Source of the DNA: Roseimaritima multifibrata | Lineage (GTDB): Bacteria; Planctomycetota; Planctomycetia; Pirellulales; Pirellulaceae | Direction of reading: 5' to 3' | DNA: 64,000 nucleotides | NCBI RefSeq assembly: GCF_007741495.1 | Contig: NZ_CP036262.1 | Span: 5,270,001 to 5,334,000, forward strand | Part shown: in pieces, positions 55,872 through 64,000 of the stretch | Layout: each line of letters begins with the position of its first letter | Position numbering within the stretch: the first letter of the stretch is position 1 | The notes under the pieces: model-generated | Seen by the model: only the letters and a program-made list of their open reading frames with translations | The model's database searches: none | Told to the model about the DNA's origin: nothing | Translations under genes and position numbers: made by a program

Positions 55872-56441
55872 CTAGGCAAATTCGGATCGGTGAGCCTGAA
55901 CGACCCCTACGATCGCTTGGGCGATGACGATTGCGATCCCGGCGGTGATTGCGACATCGGCAAAGTTAAAGATGCCTGTTTGGAACGCCCCTAATCGCAT
56001 GCTTAAAAAATCGATGACCTCACCGCGGTGGACCAGGCGATCAAGCAGGTTTCCAATTCCCCCAATCAGCAGAAGCCCTAAACCGATTCGAAGCATTCGC
56101 GGCACCATTGCCGGGACACACAGGAACCAGGCGATCGACCCCAGCAGGCCGATATTAAAAACAACGAAGAGGCCGTAACGGGCCGAAACCGAAAGATTTT
56201 CCCCAGCTCCCCAAAAGCCACCTGGATTCCTTGCTAGCTGCAAACGAACCGTATCCTCCCCGAATCGCAGCACTCCATGAGGCTGCAGTTGATCCAAAGC
56301 CCACAACTTTGTCCCTTGATCGACCACCAATCCCAACAAGAGGATCACCCCCACCACCCCGACTCGGCGGAAGGTGCGTAGCGTGGGCGTGGTCGGCTGA
56401 ACCGAAGGACTGGCCGCCGCAGTGGAATTTAGGGGAAACAA
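55872..56441 (-). CDS. lspA: Lipoprotein signal peptidase (signal peptidase II)
   Basis: The 189-residue membrane protease cleaves lipid-modified prolipoproteins. Four hydrophobic spans are visible (VGVVGVILLLGLVVDQGTKL; YGLFVVFNIGLLGSIAWFLC; MLRIGLGLLLIGGIGNLLDR; FADVAITAGIAIVIAQAIVG). The catalytic aspartates lie in GGIGNLLDRLVHRGEVIDFL and IFNFADVAI, matching the NxxDR and FNxAD motifs. It is slightly long because of a ~25-residue Ser/Thr/Pro-rich N-terminus. It is relevant to the two lipoproteins encoded near the right end of the window. Divergent from pgi. Confidence 0.95.
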   Translation of the reverse strand: MFPLNSTAAASPSVQPTTPTLRTFRRVGVVGVILLLGLVVDQGTKLWALDQLQPHGVLRFGEDTVRLQLARNPGGFWGAGENLSVSARYGLFVVFNIGLLGSIAWFLCVPAMVPRMLRIGLGLLLIGGIGNLLDRLVHRGEVIDFLSMRLGAFQTGIFNFADVAITAGIAIVIAQAIVGVVQAHRSEFA

Positions 56442-56594
56442 ACCGAAGGCATCCTGCCAGAGGAGGGGGCAAAAAAGAGGGATCGGTAAATCACGCTGCC
56501 AACCCGTCTACAGACAACCGCGCTGAGGTTGTACGATGGGCCTTTCTCAGATCGACCAAAACACCTCTCAGACCGCAGAAAAAAAGGATTCTCA

Positions 56595-58013
56595 ATGGCT
56601 TTGCTGCAATTTGATCCCTCGGGGGCCTTAAACCCTGAATATGGCATCACCGAATCTCAATTGTCGCAATGCCTCGAATCGCTGCTGCCTCTTCGCCAAG
56701 AAATGGTCGATGTCGATCCTCAGCAATATGCTAGCGGCAACATTCCAAGTGAAAAACAACCGCTAGACGCTCGATTTTTCTGGCTTCCAGAAGAACAGTT
56801 GGCCGCGTACGAAAAACATCGTGACGCGAGCGAACTAGGGCGGATTTTCAATGTCGCCAATGGCATGCACGACCGCCTAGATGCCGTCGTGACCCTGGGT
56901 ATCGGCGGATCGTACATGGGTGCCCGAGCGATGATGGAAGCTTGCTGTGATCCCTATCACAACGAGCTATCCCGAGGCCGCCGCGGCAGCAAACCGCGAA
57001 TGTATTTCGAAGGAAACAACGTTGATAATGACGCCTCCTCGGCGTTGCTACAGCGTTTGGCAGCGGGCAGCTGCGAAGATACAGCCGTCTCCGATCGCTG
57101 GGGCATCTGTGTCATCAGCAAAAGTGGTGGCACGATGGAAACTGCCGTTGCCTTTCGGCAGTTCCTTGCTGCCCTTGAGAAATCGCTCGACAAGGACGCC
57201 GCCAGCCAGCTTTCCGATTTTGTCTTTCCTGTGACGGGTGAAAGCGGAAAACTTCACGACTTGGCAACTCAGATCGGCTGCCCTGAAATCTTTGCAGTCC
57301 CCGATGGAGTCGGAGGCCGATTTAGCGTGCTCTCTGCCGTCGGCCTTCTGCCAGCGGCAATCCTTGGCCTGGACTGCATGCAGTTGCTTGCCGGAGCCGT
57401 TGAGATGAACGAACATTTCAAAAACGCGGCCCCCGAAGACAACGTGGTCCTCAAGTATGTAGCGACCAACCACTTGCTGGAAAAACACCGCGGCTGCAAC
57501 ATCCGCGTCATGAGCGTCTGGAGCAAAGCTCTGGAATCGGTCGGAATGTGGTACGACCAATTGCTCGCTGAATCAAATGGCAAAGAGGGCAAAGGTGCCA
57601 CCCCGCTGACAACCGTCAACACACGCGATCTGCACAGCCGGCATCAGCAGCACCAACAAGGACACGCGGACAAAGTCTTCAACAATGTGATCGTCAAAAA
57701 CTACCGCACCGATCCACTGACCGTCGGACACAGCGACCGCAACCAGGATGGGCTGAACGATCTTGCCGATAAGACTCTGCCACAACTAATGGACGCGGCC
57801 ATCAAAGGGACGAACGAAGCCCTGCACGCCGACGGCCGGCCAACGACAGACATCGTGCTCCCCACGATCGATACCCATGTCCTGGGACAATTATTTCAGA
57901 TGCTGATGATCGCAACGGTCATCGAAGGGCGACTGTTGGGAATCAATCCTTACGGGCAACCCGGCGTGGAACAGTACAAGAAAAACATGAATAAGAACCT
58001 AGGAAGAGCGTAA
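56595..58013 (+). CDS. pgi: Glucose-6-phosphate isomerase
   Basis: The 472-residue enzyme interconverts glucose-6-phosphate and fructose-6-phosphate. The start is the ATG giving MALLQFDPSGALNPEYGITE, with AAAAAGGATT just upstream; the frame is open 22 codons further. Motifs are AVVTLGIGGSYMGARAMMEA (phosphate-binding), CVISKSGGTMETAVAFRQFL, GGRFSVLSAVGLLPAAILGL and STHQ-like HSRHQQHQQGHADKVFNNVI. It is of the shorter bacterial Pgi type. Its TAA overlaps the trpA ATG by one base, an uncommon pairing of glycolysis with tryptophan synthesis. Confidence 0.93.
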   Translation: MALLQFDPSGALNPEYGITESQLSQCLESLLPLRQEMVDVDPQQYASGNIPSEKQPLDARFFWLPEEQLAAYEKHRDASELGRIFNVANGMHDRLDAVVTLGIGGSYMGARAMMEACCDPYHNELSRGRRGSKPRMYFEGNNVDNDASSALLQRLAAGSCEDTAVSDRWGICVISKSGGTMETAVAFRQFLAALEKSLDKDAASQLSDFVFPVTGESGKLHDLATQIGCPEIFAVPDGVGGRFSVLSAVGLLPAAILGLDCMQLLAGAVEMNEHFKNAAPEDNVVLKYVATNHLLEKHRGCNIRVMSVWSKALESVGMWYDQLLAESNGKEGKGATPLTTVNTRDLHSRHQQHQQGHADKVFNNVIVKNYRTDPLTVGHSDRNQDGLNDLADKTLPQLMDAAIKGTNEALHADGRPTTDIVLPTIDTHVLGQLFQMLMIATVIEGRLLGINPYGQPGVEQYKKNMNKNLGRA

Positions 58014-58828
58014 TGTCAGCCATCGACGATCTATTTCAGCAGCTCCGGGCCAAAGGCGAAAAAGCGCTCATGCCGTTTATCACGGCAGGGGATCCCGATA
58101 TCGCTTTCACCGGCGAGCTAATCGAAACCCTGGCCGATGCCGGGGCTGCGATGTGTGAAGTCGGAGTCCCCTATAGTGATCCGGTCGCCGATGGTCCGGT
58201 GATCCAAGAGTCCTATCAACGAGCTCTGGATAGCAAATTTCGCTTGGAGCAGTTGTTTGAAATGGCAGCGAACCTGCCCAAGCAGCAAGCCCCCGATCGA
58301 CCGGCCATGCCATTGGTAACGATGGTCAGTTATTCGATCATCAACCGAATCGGTTTGGAAACCTACGTGCAACGGGCACTCGCCGCCGGCTACAGCGGAG
58401 CGATTGTTCCAGATCTGCTGGTCGAAGAATCGGCGAAACTAACGGCAATCTGCAAAGCCCATGATTTCAGCTTAATCCAGCTGGTAACCCCCACGACTCC
58501 ACGCGACCGGCAAATTCGGATTGCAGAATCCTCTACCGGGTTTCTTTACTTCGTCTCCGTCACCGGGATCACCGGCGAACGAACGGAACTGCCAACCGAC
58601 CTAGTTGAAAATGTATCCTGGCTGAAAGAGCAAACCGATCTACCAATCTGCATCGGCTTTGGAATCAGCGGCCCGGAAACCGCCAAGCGATTGGCACCGG
58701 TCGCTGACGGCCTGATCGTCGGTTCCGCATTTGTCCGCCGAATCGCTTCTGTCACGCCGGAGAATCGCCAGCAAGTGTTAACCGAAGTCGGCAGTTTTGC
58801 GCGGAGCATCATCAAAGCGATGCACTAG
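58013..58828 (+). CDS. trpA: Tryptophan synthase alpha subunit
   Basis: The 271-residue TIM-barrel enzyme cleaves indole-3-glycerol phosphate. Conserved blocks are ALMPFITAGDPD (strand 1), MCEVGVPYSDPVADGPVIQE (catalytic Glu and Asp), AIVPDLLVEE, LVTPTTPRDRQIRIAESSTG (loop), FLYFVSVTGITGERTELP and PICIGFGISGPETAKRLAPV with the final phosphate site ADGLIVGSAFVRRI. It is translationally coupled to pgi. No trpB or other trp gene is in the window. Confidence 0.95.
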   Translation: MSAIDDLFQQLRAKGEKALMPFITAGDPDIAFTGELIETLADAGAAMCEVGVPYSDPVADGPVIQESYQRALDSKFRLEQLFEMAANLPKQQAPDRPAMPLVTMVSYSIINRIGLETYVQRALAAGYSGAIVPDLLVEESAKLTAICKAHDFSLIQLVTPTTPRDRQIRIAESSTGFLYFVSVTGITGERTELPTDLVENVSWLKEQTDLPICIGFGISGPETAKRLAPVADGLIVGSAFVRRIASVTPENRQQVLTEVGSFARSIIKAMH

Positions 58829-59007
58829 TGCCCTCGCGATCCTGAAACGGCAGCGCATGCTTTTCCTACGATCCAAACCGCAGACAAAGCCGCCAGCGAC
58901 AGCCCCCAACAGGGCTGACGCAAGCGGCTTGAGCCCTCTCAACGAAGTAGAGGCGTCGCGAAGGGACGTGAAGATCAACCTTCGCGACAACCAGACAACA
59001 AACCAAG

Positions 59008-59462
59008 CATTGGATTTTTACAAGCGTCATTAGCGGGCAAAAAGAACCGCGCAAAGCAACCTGCTCGCGAATCGACGCGAATCCGATCCTCGCAATTCTT
59101 GGCCGCTAGTTGGTTGCTGGCGAAGCCTCTCTCCAGGTGAATTCACCAAGGACTAAACTTTCTAGGCGAGCAGACCAAAAACCGAGCATTGGATTTTTAT
59201 TAGCGTCATTAGCGTGATTAGCGGGCAAAAAGAACCGCGCATAACATCCTGCCCGCGAATCTACGCGAATCCGATCCTTGCAATTCTTGGCCGCTGGTTG
59301 ATTGCTGGCGAAGCCTCTCTCCAGGTGAATTCACCAAGGGCTAAACTTTCTGGGCAAGCAGACCCAAAACCGAGCATTGGATTTTTATTAGCGTCATTAG
59401 CGTGATTAGCGGGCAAAAAGAACCGCGCATAACAACCTGCCCGCTAACCTACGCGAATCCCA
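59008..59462. repeat. Three tandem direct repeats (about 178-188 bp)
   Basis: Copies begin GCATTGGATTTTTA at 59008, 59186 and 59374. The first two are nearly identical through AAAGAACCGCGCA-, CGCGAATC-ACGCGAATCCGA and GCGAAGCCTCTCTCCAGGTG; the third stops about 90 bases in. Copies 2 and 3 carry an extra TTAGCGTGA unit in the TAGCGTCATTAGCGTGATTA motif. No gene is visible between 58829 and 60117 apart from a doubtful short frame at 59444. Confidence 0.8.
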
Positions 59463-59569
59463 TATCCGTGAGGTTTAGCCGTTACTGGCGACCGGTGTAG
59501 TCCTCCTTCCGCGCCTGCCACTTTTTCAACTTTGATGCCTTGGCTGACGATTTTTTTGAGTACATCCAT
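59444..59569 (-). other. Doubtful 41-codon frame, possible gene remnant
   Basis: On the minus strand an ATG frame reads MDVLKKIVSQGIKVEKVAGA then EGGLHRSPVTAKPHGYGIRV and a final Gly before TAG. The composition is more protein-like than the surroundings, but there is no clear ribosome site and its 3' end runs into the tandem repeat. It is either a small gene, a fragment, or chance. Confidence 0.2.
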
Positions 59570-60002
59570 TAACCCCATAAATTCAGCTGCTTGCGACTAA
59601 AGAATTACTAACCGATGAACCGGGGTTTTCATTTGGTGCAAATCCGTGTCTCCATAGGATGACTCCTTCGAACGCAAACCTTGCGAATCGCAGACGAAAC
59701 GGACGTATCGTGCTCTGAAAAATTCAATGAACACCGACGCATCGTCTAGCCTCCACTCACAGCATGCAGTGACTTCCCGAACCGAAACATTTTGCTTCAC
59801 TTAGCGTCTTGCGATGCTGCAGCGCAAGGCACTCGCCCGGACTTTGGCGAGGCCTTTACTCCGGTGCGACCGCAGGTCTTTTCCGCATAGCGATCGCCCC
59901 CTGCCAATGCTCAAGATTGCTACCGTTTGATGGCATGAAAACGCAATCAGGGGGCACCAAACCACCACTAGGAATGCTTTTCACCGTTCCCCCATACTTA
60001 GC

Positions 60003-60031
60003 TTGCATATGGAACCAGATCACCCTATAAA
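60003..60031 (+). promoter_or_regulatory. Sigma-70-type promoter of lipoprotein/DUF1559 cassette 1
   Basis: TTGCAT (60003-60008), a 17-base spacer and TATAAA (60026-60031) form a near-consensus promoter 87 bases before the lipoprotein ATG. The same hexamers with the same spacing occur before the second cassette (62033-62061), within otherwise diverged sequence, which supports it. Confidence 0.75.
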
Positions 60032-60117
60032 CAGCACTGTACGGTAGAATCAGCACCCGAAAGAGGGTCGTTTCTATTTGCGACCTCGGGCTACTTTTTT
60101 GAATTCACAGGATTTCC

Positions 60118-60582
60118 ATGACAAACGCAGGCAGCAGGATGATCGCTCGAATTCCACATTACCTCTTAAGTGCGGTTTTTGCCGCAGGCTTAATGGGCAC
60201 GTTCAGTGGCTGCAGCCCCGACACTGGTGGACGCGTGCCGGTCGCCGGAACGGTTACGCTTGGAGGAACGATGCTGGACCGGGGGACCATTGAATTTCAT
60301 CCCGTCTCTACCGGTTCGATCACCGGTGGCACGATTCGCGACGGACGTTTCGAAATTCCCGCAACAACGGGAGCTTTCCCAGGCAGTTACGAAGTTCGCA
60401 TCTTTTCGACCGACGTCGATGCGGCTGCTGAAGCGCCTACTGACGCTCCTCCGGGCCCAGAGTCCGAACGCCGTCCTTTGCAGCCAGAGCGGATCAACAA
60501 ACGCTACAACATCGAAACCGAACTGACCGCAGAGATTCCAGAAGGCGGCACCTCCGAACTGGTCTTTGACCTAGAGTCGTAG
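60118..60582 (+). CDS. Planctomycete lipoprotein with carboxypeptidase-regulatory-like domain, copy 1
   Basis: The 154-residue protein has a lipoprotein signal (YLLSAVFAAGLMGTFSGC) with the lipobox Cys at about residue 31. The mature part (RVPVAGTVTLGGTMLDRGTI; FEIPATTGAFPGSYEVRIFS) has the beta-sandwich look of small planctomycete lipoproteins that accompany DUF1559 genes; the end is ELTAEIPEGGTSELVFDLES. It should be lipid-anchored in the outer membrane or periplasm. Function unknown. It is nearly the same as the gene at 62150 and is followed 357 bases later by a DUF1559 gene, driven by the promoter at 60003. Confidence 0.88.
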   Translation: MTNAGSRMIARIPHYLLSAVFAAGLMGTFSGCSPDTGGRVPVAGTVTLGGTMLDRGTIEFHPVSTGSITGGTIRDGRFEIPATTGAFPGSYEVRIFSTDVDAAAEAPTDAPPGPESERRPLQPERINKRYNIETELTAEIPEGGTSELVFDLES

Positions 60583-60939
60583 TCGCCCCCGGCCGACTTG
60601 CCGCTTCGCTTGGAAGCCCCCCCCTTACAAGTCCCACCTTGCATCCCCTGCCTTGCAAAATTTTCGCCACCCACAACTCTAGCTGGGTGCGCGAACGGTA
60701 ATCGGTAGCTACGTATGGCCGAACCGAACCTGTCCACGGACTCTTGCGCTAGAAGAGGTACATCCAGAAACCACCCCTATAGAGTTTATCAGAGAGACCG
60801 CAGAGCCCTTATTGGAAGGGAACCGAGAGCGCCTTCATTAAGCAGGTGTCTTACTAAATTCATTGCCTCGTTGTCCCTTATTCACAGAAGACGCCCCGGA
60901 CAAGGCAACCATACTTTTCTCATTTTGGAGCGATAATAG

Positions 60940-61836
60940 ATGCAGACGAAACGCAGGCGAGGTTTTACGCTAGTTGAACTACTAGTGGTCATCGCAATTA
61001 TTGGTGTTCTTGTTGGTTTGCTACTCCCAGCCGTCCAAGCAGCTCGCGAGGCTGCCCGACGAATGTCCTGCAGCAACAATCTAAAGCAAATTGGATTGGC
61101 GATGCACAACTACCACGACTCGTTGGGCCAGTTCCCAACCGGGTCGTCTTCGTGCTGTTGGGGCACATGGCTACCGCTGATTCTTCCTTACATGGAACAG
61201 GGAAATATCGCTGACCTGTACGTCGACTGGGGGAACACCTCAGCCACTGCAGTCCGTTATTCGGGCGCTCCCAATACGACGAACGTTACAACCGTCCGCC
61301 AGGCCGCCTTCAGCTGCCCAAGCGATTTGGACAATGCTCCACTCGCTTCGATTACCAGCCACAGTTACGCCGTAAACTATGGCAATACCGGATACACCCA
61401 GCAAGCAACGCTGAATGGTGTCACATTTGGAGGAGCTCCTTTCGCGCCGCGTCTAGGCACAAAATACGGGTTCCGCGACGTGATCGACGGCACCAGTTCA
61501 ACCTTGATGGTTGCCGAAGTGAGACAAGGTCAAGGAAGCGATCTTCGCGGCTTCCTATGGTGGGGCGATGCTTCTGGATTCACCACTTACCTGGGCCCTA
61601 ACAGCCCGCTTCCAGACCGCATCTATTCATCCAGCTACTGCAAGGAAGTCCCCGGAATGCCGTGTGACATTTCGTCGGGCACCAACCCCACGATGTTTGC
61701 CTCACGCTCATTGCACCCGAGTGTTGTGCAAGCGGTCAACTGCGATGGTTCGGTCCAAATCCATTCAGAAACGATTGATCTGAATATCTGGCGAGCTCGA
61801 AGTACCAGCCAAGGTGGCGAAGTCATTAGCGATTAA
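60940..61836 (+). CDS. DUF1559 prepilin-like protein, copy 1
   Basis: The 298-residue protein begins with a type IV prepilin/pseudopilin leader and helix ([40 protein letters not shown]), with the peptidase site G-F. DUF1559 blocks follow: [52 protein letters not shown] and the terminal [20 protein letters not shown] that corresponds to the family H...DGS motif. DUF1559 proteins are highly expanded in planctomycetes and are presumed surface or pseudopilin-related. A GGAG site precedes the ATG, and an intrinsic terminator follows. Confidence 0.95.
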   Translation: MQTKRRRGFTLVELLVVIAIIGVLVGLLLPAVQAAREAARRMSCSNNLKQIGLAMHNYHDSLGQFPTGSSSCCWGTWLPLILPYMEQGNIADLYVDWGNTSATAVRYSGAPNTTNVTTVRQAAFSCPSDLDNAPLASITSHSYAVNYGNTGYTQQATLNGVTFGGAPFAPRLGTKYGFRDVIDGTSSTLMVAEVRQGQGSDLRGFLWWGDASGFTTYLGPNSPLPDRIYSSSYCKEVPGMPCDISSGTNPTMFASRSLHPSVVQAVNCDGSVQIHSETIDLNIWRARSTSQGGEVISD

Positions 61837-61866
61837 TCAGTCGCCGCGTCTCCGTGAAAATCGTTG

Positions 61867-61898
61867 AGCTAGAAGAGTTTTCTCTTCTAGCTTTTTTC
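61867..61898 (+). terminator. Intrinsic terminator, cassette 1
   Basis: AGCTAGAAGAG (61867-61877) pairs perfectly with CTCTTCTAGCT (61882-61892) around a TTTT loop, followed by a T-run. The same hairpin ends the second cassette at 63881. Confidence 0.92.
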
Positions 61899-62032
61899 AT
61901 GCGCGGCCCGCACCTGAGGTTCGGCAAGCCGTCACTTTTAACAACCGCGTGGCGTGACGCGGTGAGCATGTTGAAAAACGACACAATCACGAACACCTAA
62001 ACTTCTCACCAGGACTGAAAATTTAATTTAGC

Positions 62033-62061
62033 TTGCATCGGGAATTCATCACCTCTATAAA
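62033..62061 (+). promoter_or_regulatory. Sigma-70-type promoter of lipoprotein/DUF1559 cassette 2
   Basis: TTGCAT (62033-62038), 17-base spacer, TATAAA (62056-62061). Position relative to the lipoprotein ATG (88 bases) matches the first cassette to within one base. The preceding TTAGC is also shared. Confidence 0.75.
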
Positions 62062-62149
62062 AACACCTGCACGGAAAAAGAACACCCCCTAAAAAACAAC
62101 CGGATCTCCATTCTGCCTCGACCTATTTCTTAAATCTCACGGGATTTTC

Positions 62150-62614
62150 ATGTCATACGCAGACGCTCGGCTGATCGATCAAATTCCACGCTACCTCTTA
62201 GGTGCAGTGCTGGCCGCAGGCCTGACAGGCACACTCAGCGGCTGCAGCCCCGATACGGGAGGCCGAGTACCGGTCGCCGGAACGGTTACGCTGGGTGGCA
62301 CGATGCTGGATCGGGGGACCATTGAATTTCACCCTCTATCTACTGGCACGATTACGGGCGGCACGATTCGCGACGGGCGTTTCGAAATCCCCGCAACGAA
62401 GGGTGCTTTGCCCGGAAAGTACGAGGCACGCGTCTATTCGACCGATGTCGACTCAGCTCCCATCGTCCCAGATGATCTTCCTCCCGGCCCGGAATCCGAA
62501 CGCCGCCCGTTGCAGCCAGAGCTAATCCACAAACGCTACAACCTTGAATCGGAACTCACCGCAGAGATTCCGGAAGGTGGCACCTCCGAGTTGGTTTTTG
62601 AACTGGATTCTTAG
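62150..62614 (+). CDS. Planctomycete lipoprotein, copy 2
   Basis: The 154-residue paralogue of the gene at 60118 has the same length and the same blocks (SGCSPDTGGRVPVAGTVTLG; GTMLDRGTIEFHP; PPGPESERRPLQPE). Differences cluster at the signal peptide (SYADARLIDQIPRYLLGAVL) and at the middle (STDVDSAPIVPDDL). The lipobox is GTLSGC. It is the first gene of the second copy of the duplicated cassette and presumably has the same location and role as copy 1, which are unknown. Confidence 0.88.
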   Translation: MSYADARLIDQIPRYLLGAVLAAGLTGTLSGCSPDTGGRVPVAGTVTLGGTMLDRGTIEFHPLSTGTITGGTIRDGRFEIPATKGALPGKYEARVYSTDVDSAPIVPDDLPPGPESERRPLQPELIHKRYNLESELTAEIPEGGTSELVFELDS

Positions 62615-62959
62615 ACGACCGCAGCCCCCAATACTCTCATACTCCGACGCAAATCATTCCTTTTTATAAAAAGATTAGTCCACCCGTCAGCTGTCGACGA
62701 AAGTCGCGCGAGAACGGAACGAGACGTTGATGTTGACGTTTCGCCGGACAGTGCAAGCCCGCTGACTTTTAATCCCCGGAGGTAAATTCAAGAAACGCCC
62801 AAGTAGATCGTATCGAGAGAGAGCCGAGCCCTTCATCGGAGGGAATGCAAACACCTGCAACGAGCAGATGTCTTGTTTATTTCATTGCCCTATTCGCCCT
62901 CACTCAAATATTTTTCGAGGGCCAGGCAAACATCCTTTTCTAAATGCGGAGTGATAATG

Positions 62960-63850
62960 ATGCCCACGAAACGCAGACGAGGTTTCACGCTAGTCGAGTT
63001 ACTAGTGGTTATCGCAATTATTGGTGTTCTTGTTGGTTTACTCCTGCCGGCCGTTCAGGCCGCACGCGAGGCTGCACGGCGAATGTCCTGCGGCAACAAT
63101 CTAAAGCAGATTGGCTTGGCGATGCACAACTACCACGACTCGTTGGGACAATTCCCAACCGGATCGTCATCCTGCTGCTGGGGCACTTGGTTGCCTCTTA
63201 TCTTCCCTTATATGGAACAGGGAAATATCGCCGAGTTGTACGTCGATTGGGGTAACACCGCAGGAGCCCGCTACAGTCACGCTCCTAACACGACAAACGT
63301 GACAACCGTGCGCCAGGCCGCATTCAGCTGCCCAAGCGATCTGGACAACGCTCCATTTTCAGGAATCGTCAACCATAGTTACGCAGTGAACTATGGGAAT
63401 ACGGGATACTCCCAGCAAGCAACGCTGAATGGTGTCACGTTCGGATCCGCTCCTTTTGCACCACGGCTAGGCCAAAAATACGGTTTCCGCGATGTGATCG
63501 ACGGTACCAGTTCAACTCTCATGGTTGCCGAGGTAAGGCAAGGCCAAAAGACGGACCTTCGCGGTTTTCTGTGGTGGGGTGACGCGTCTGGATTCACCAC
63601 TTACCTGGGCCCCAACAGCCCCCTTCCTGACCGTATTTATACCGCGTATTACTGCAACGAAGTCCCCGGAATGCCGTGCGATGTTTCGTCGGGTACCAAC
63701 CCCACGATGTTTGCATCGCGCTCGCTTCACCCAAGCGTCGTGCAAGCGGTCAACTGTGACGGTTCCGTCCAAATCCACTCCGAAACCATCGATCTAAATC
63801 TCTGGCGTGCTCGAAGCACGACGCAAGGTCGAGAAGTTATTGGCGATTAA
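62960..63850 (+). CDS. DUF1559 prepilin-like protein, copy 2
   Basis: The 296-residue paralogue of the gene at 60940 starts at the ATG that aligns with it ([20 protein letters not shown]); an ATG one codon upstream is equally possible, and a much longer frame (from 62873) is not supported. Sequence is close to copy 1 throughout, with substitutions such as CGNNLKQIG for CSNNLKQIG, and one short deletion after WGNT ([10 protein letters not shown] versus [12 protein letters not shown]). The last residues ([16 protein letters not shown]) and the terminator are also shared. It ends the duplicated cassette. Confidence 0.95.
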   Translation: MPTKRRRGFTLVELLVVIAIIGVLVGLLLPAVQAAREAARRMSCGNNLKQIGLAMHNYHDSLGQFPTGSSSCCWGTWLPLIFPYMEQGNIAELYVDWGNTAGARYSHAPNTTNVTTVRQAAFSCPSDLDNAPFSGIVNHSYAVNYGNTGYSQQATLNGVTFGSAPFAPRLGQKYGFRDVIDGTSSTLMVAEVRQGQKTDLRGFLWWGDASGFTTYLGPNSPLPDRIYTAYYCNEVPGMPCDVSSGTNPTMFASRSLHPSVVQAVNCDGSVQIHSETIDLNLWRARSTTQGREVIGD

Positions 63851-63880
63851 TCAGTCGCCGCGTCTCTTTGAAATTCGTTG

Positions 63881-63912
63881 AGCTAGAAGAGTTTTCTCTT
63901 CTAGCTTTTTTT
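63881..63912 (+). terminator. Intrinsic terminator, cassette 2
   Basis: AGCTAGAAGAG-TTTT-CTCTTCTAGCT (63881-63906) followed by a T-run. Identical hairpin to the one at 61867. The last ~90 bases of the window after it contain no recognisable feature. Confidence 0.92.
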
Positions 63913-64000
63913 GTGCGCTAACGGCAACTTATCGATCGCACTTCATGTTTTGCTAAGCCCACCGACCTCCTGCCTCTTCAGCCATTCACGACCCGCCAAC

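Noticed and set aside
59008-59462. CRISPR array
   Set aside because: Repeat units are about 180 bases without short regular repeats and unique spacers; no cas genes.
59809-60030. 73-codon forward frame before the lipoprotein cassette
   Set aside because: Cys/Gly/Pro-rich random composition, overlaps the promoter at 60003 and an equal frame on the other strand.

Overview
The window looks like a chromosomal segment from a planctomycete, most likely a Pirellulaceae (Rhodopirellula-type) bacterium. This is inferred from family content: two DUF1559 prepilin-like proteins, a PSD1 protein (DUF1549/DUF1553 with a planctomycete cytochrome c motif) beside a DUF1501 protein, an ECF sigma factor next to a very large membrane Ser/Thr kinase, an alginate-lyase-like protein, a sialidase/acetylesterase fusion, and many short dispersed palindromic repeats. 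I see no transposase, phage, integrase, CRISPR array, rRNA or replication origin. One tRNA (Ser-UGA) is present.

Layout. 1-9 kb: the end of a transglutaminase protein, cmk, a PSP1/RicT-like gene, small hypotheticals, an exported SYLF protein, wecB, a DUF58 protein, a DUF374 acyltransferase and tyrA. 9-17 kb: purL with a terminator, a repeat-rich gap with tRNA-Ser, a zinc-ribbon protein and mutS. 17-22 kb: an ECF sigma factor divergent from a 1321-residue kinase with Met/Gly-rich runs. 22-27 kb: a leftward operon of an NPCBM-like exported protein, an HtrA-type protease, a second protease-fold protein that has lost its whole catalytic triad, and a small hypothetical; then a panE-like reductase. 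28-40 kb: surface and polysaccharide functions (PL7-like lyase, PSD1/DUF1501 pair, FG-GAP/hydrolase fusion, SGNH esterase/sialidase fusion) with a repeat block in the middle. 40-46 kb: a chaperone cluster reading groEL1-groES-groEL2-dnaJ-grpE-fmdB. 47-55 kb: a four-gene beta-oxidation operon (fadD, thiolase, fadJ, fadE) and a cold-shock gene. 55-59 kb: a small membrane protein, lspA, pgi overlapping trpA. 59-64 kb: non-coding tandem repeats, then a tandemly duplicated promoter/lipoprotein/DUF1559/terminator cassette.

The most unusual signals are in non-coding DNA and in gene architecture. A 181-bp MITE-like insertion (36117-36297) has terminal inverted repeats and a 9-bp target duplication, and an uninterrupted second copy of its host repeat nearby serves as the empty site. 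That host repeat belongs to a family of inverted-repeat-bounded elements near 5.9, 12.1, 16.7, 36-37 and (decayed) 46.7 kb. Other points are a nested triple palindrome (12294-12579), the pseudo-protease paired with an active HtrA, two different GroELs flanking one GroES, and the duplicated DUF1559 cassette whose two copies keep an identical TTGCAT-N17-TATAAA promoter.
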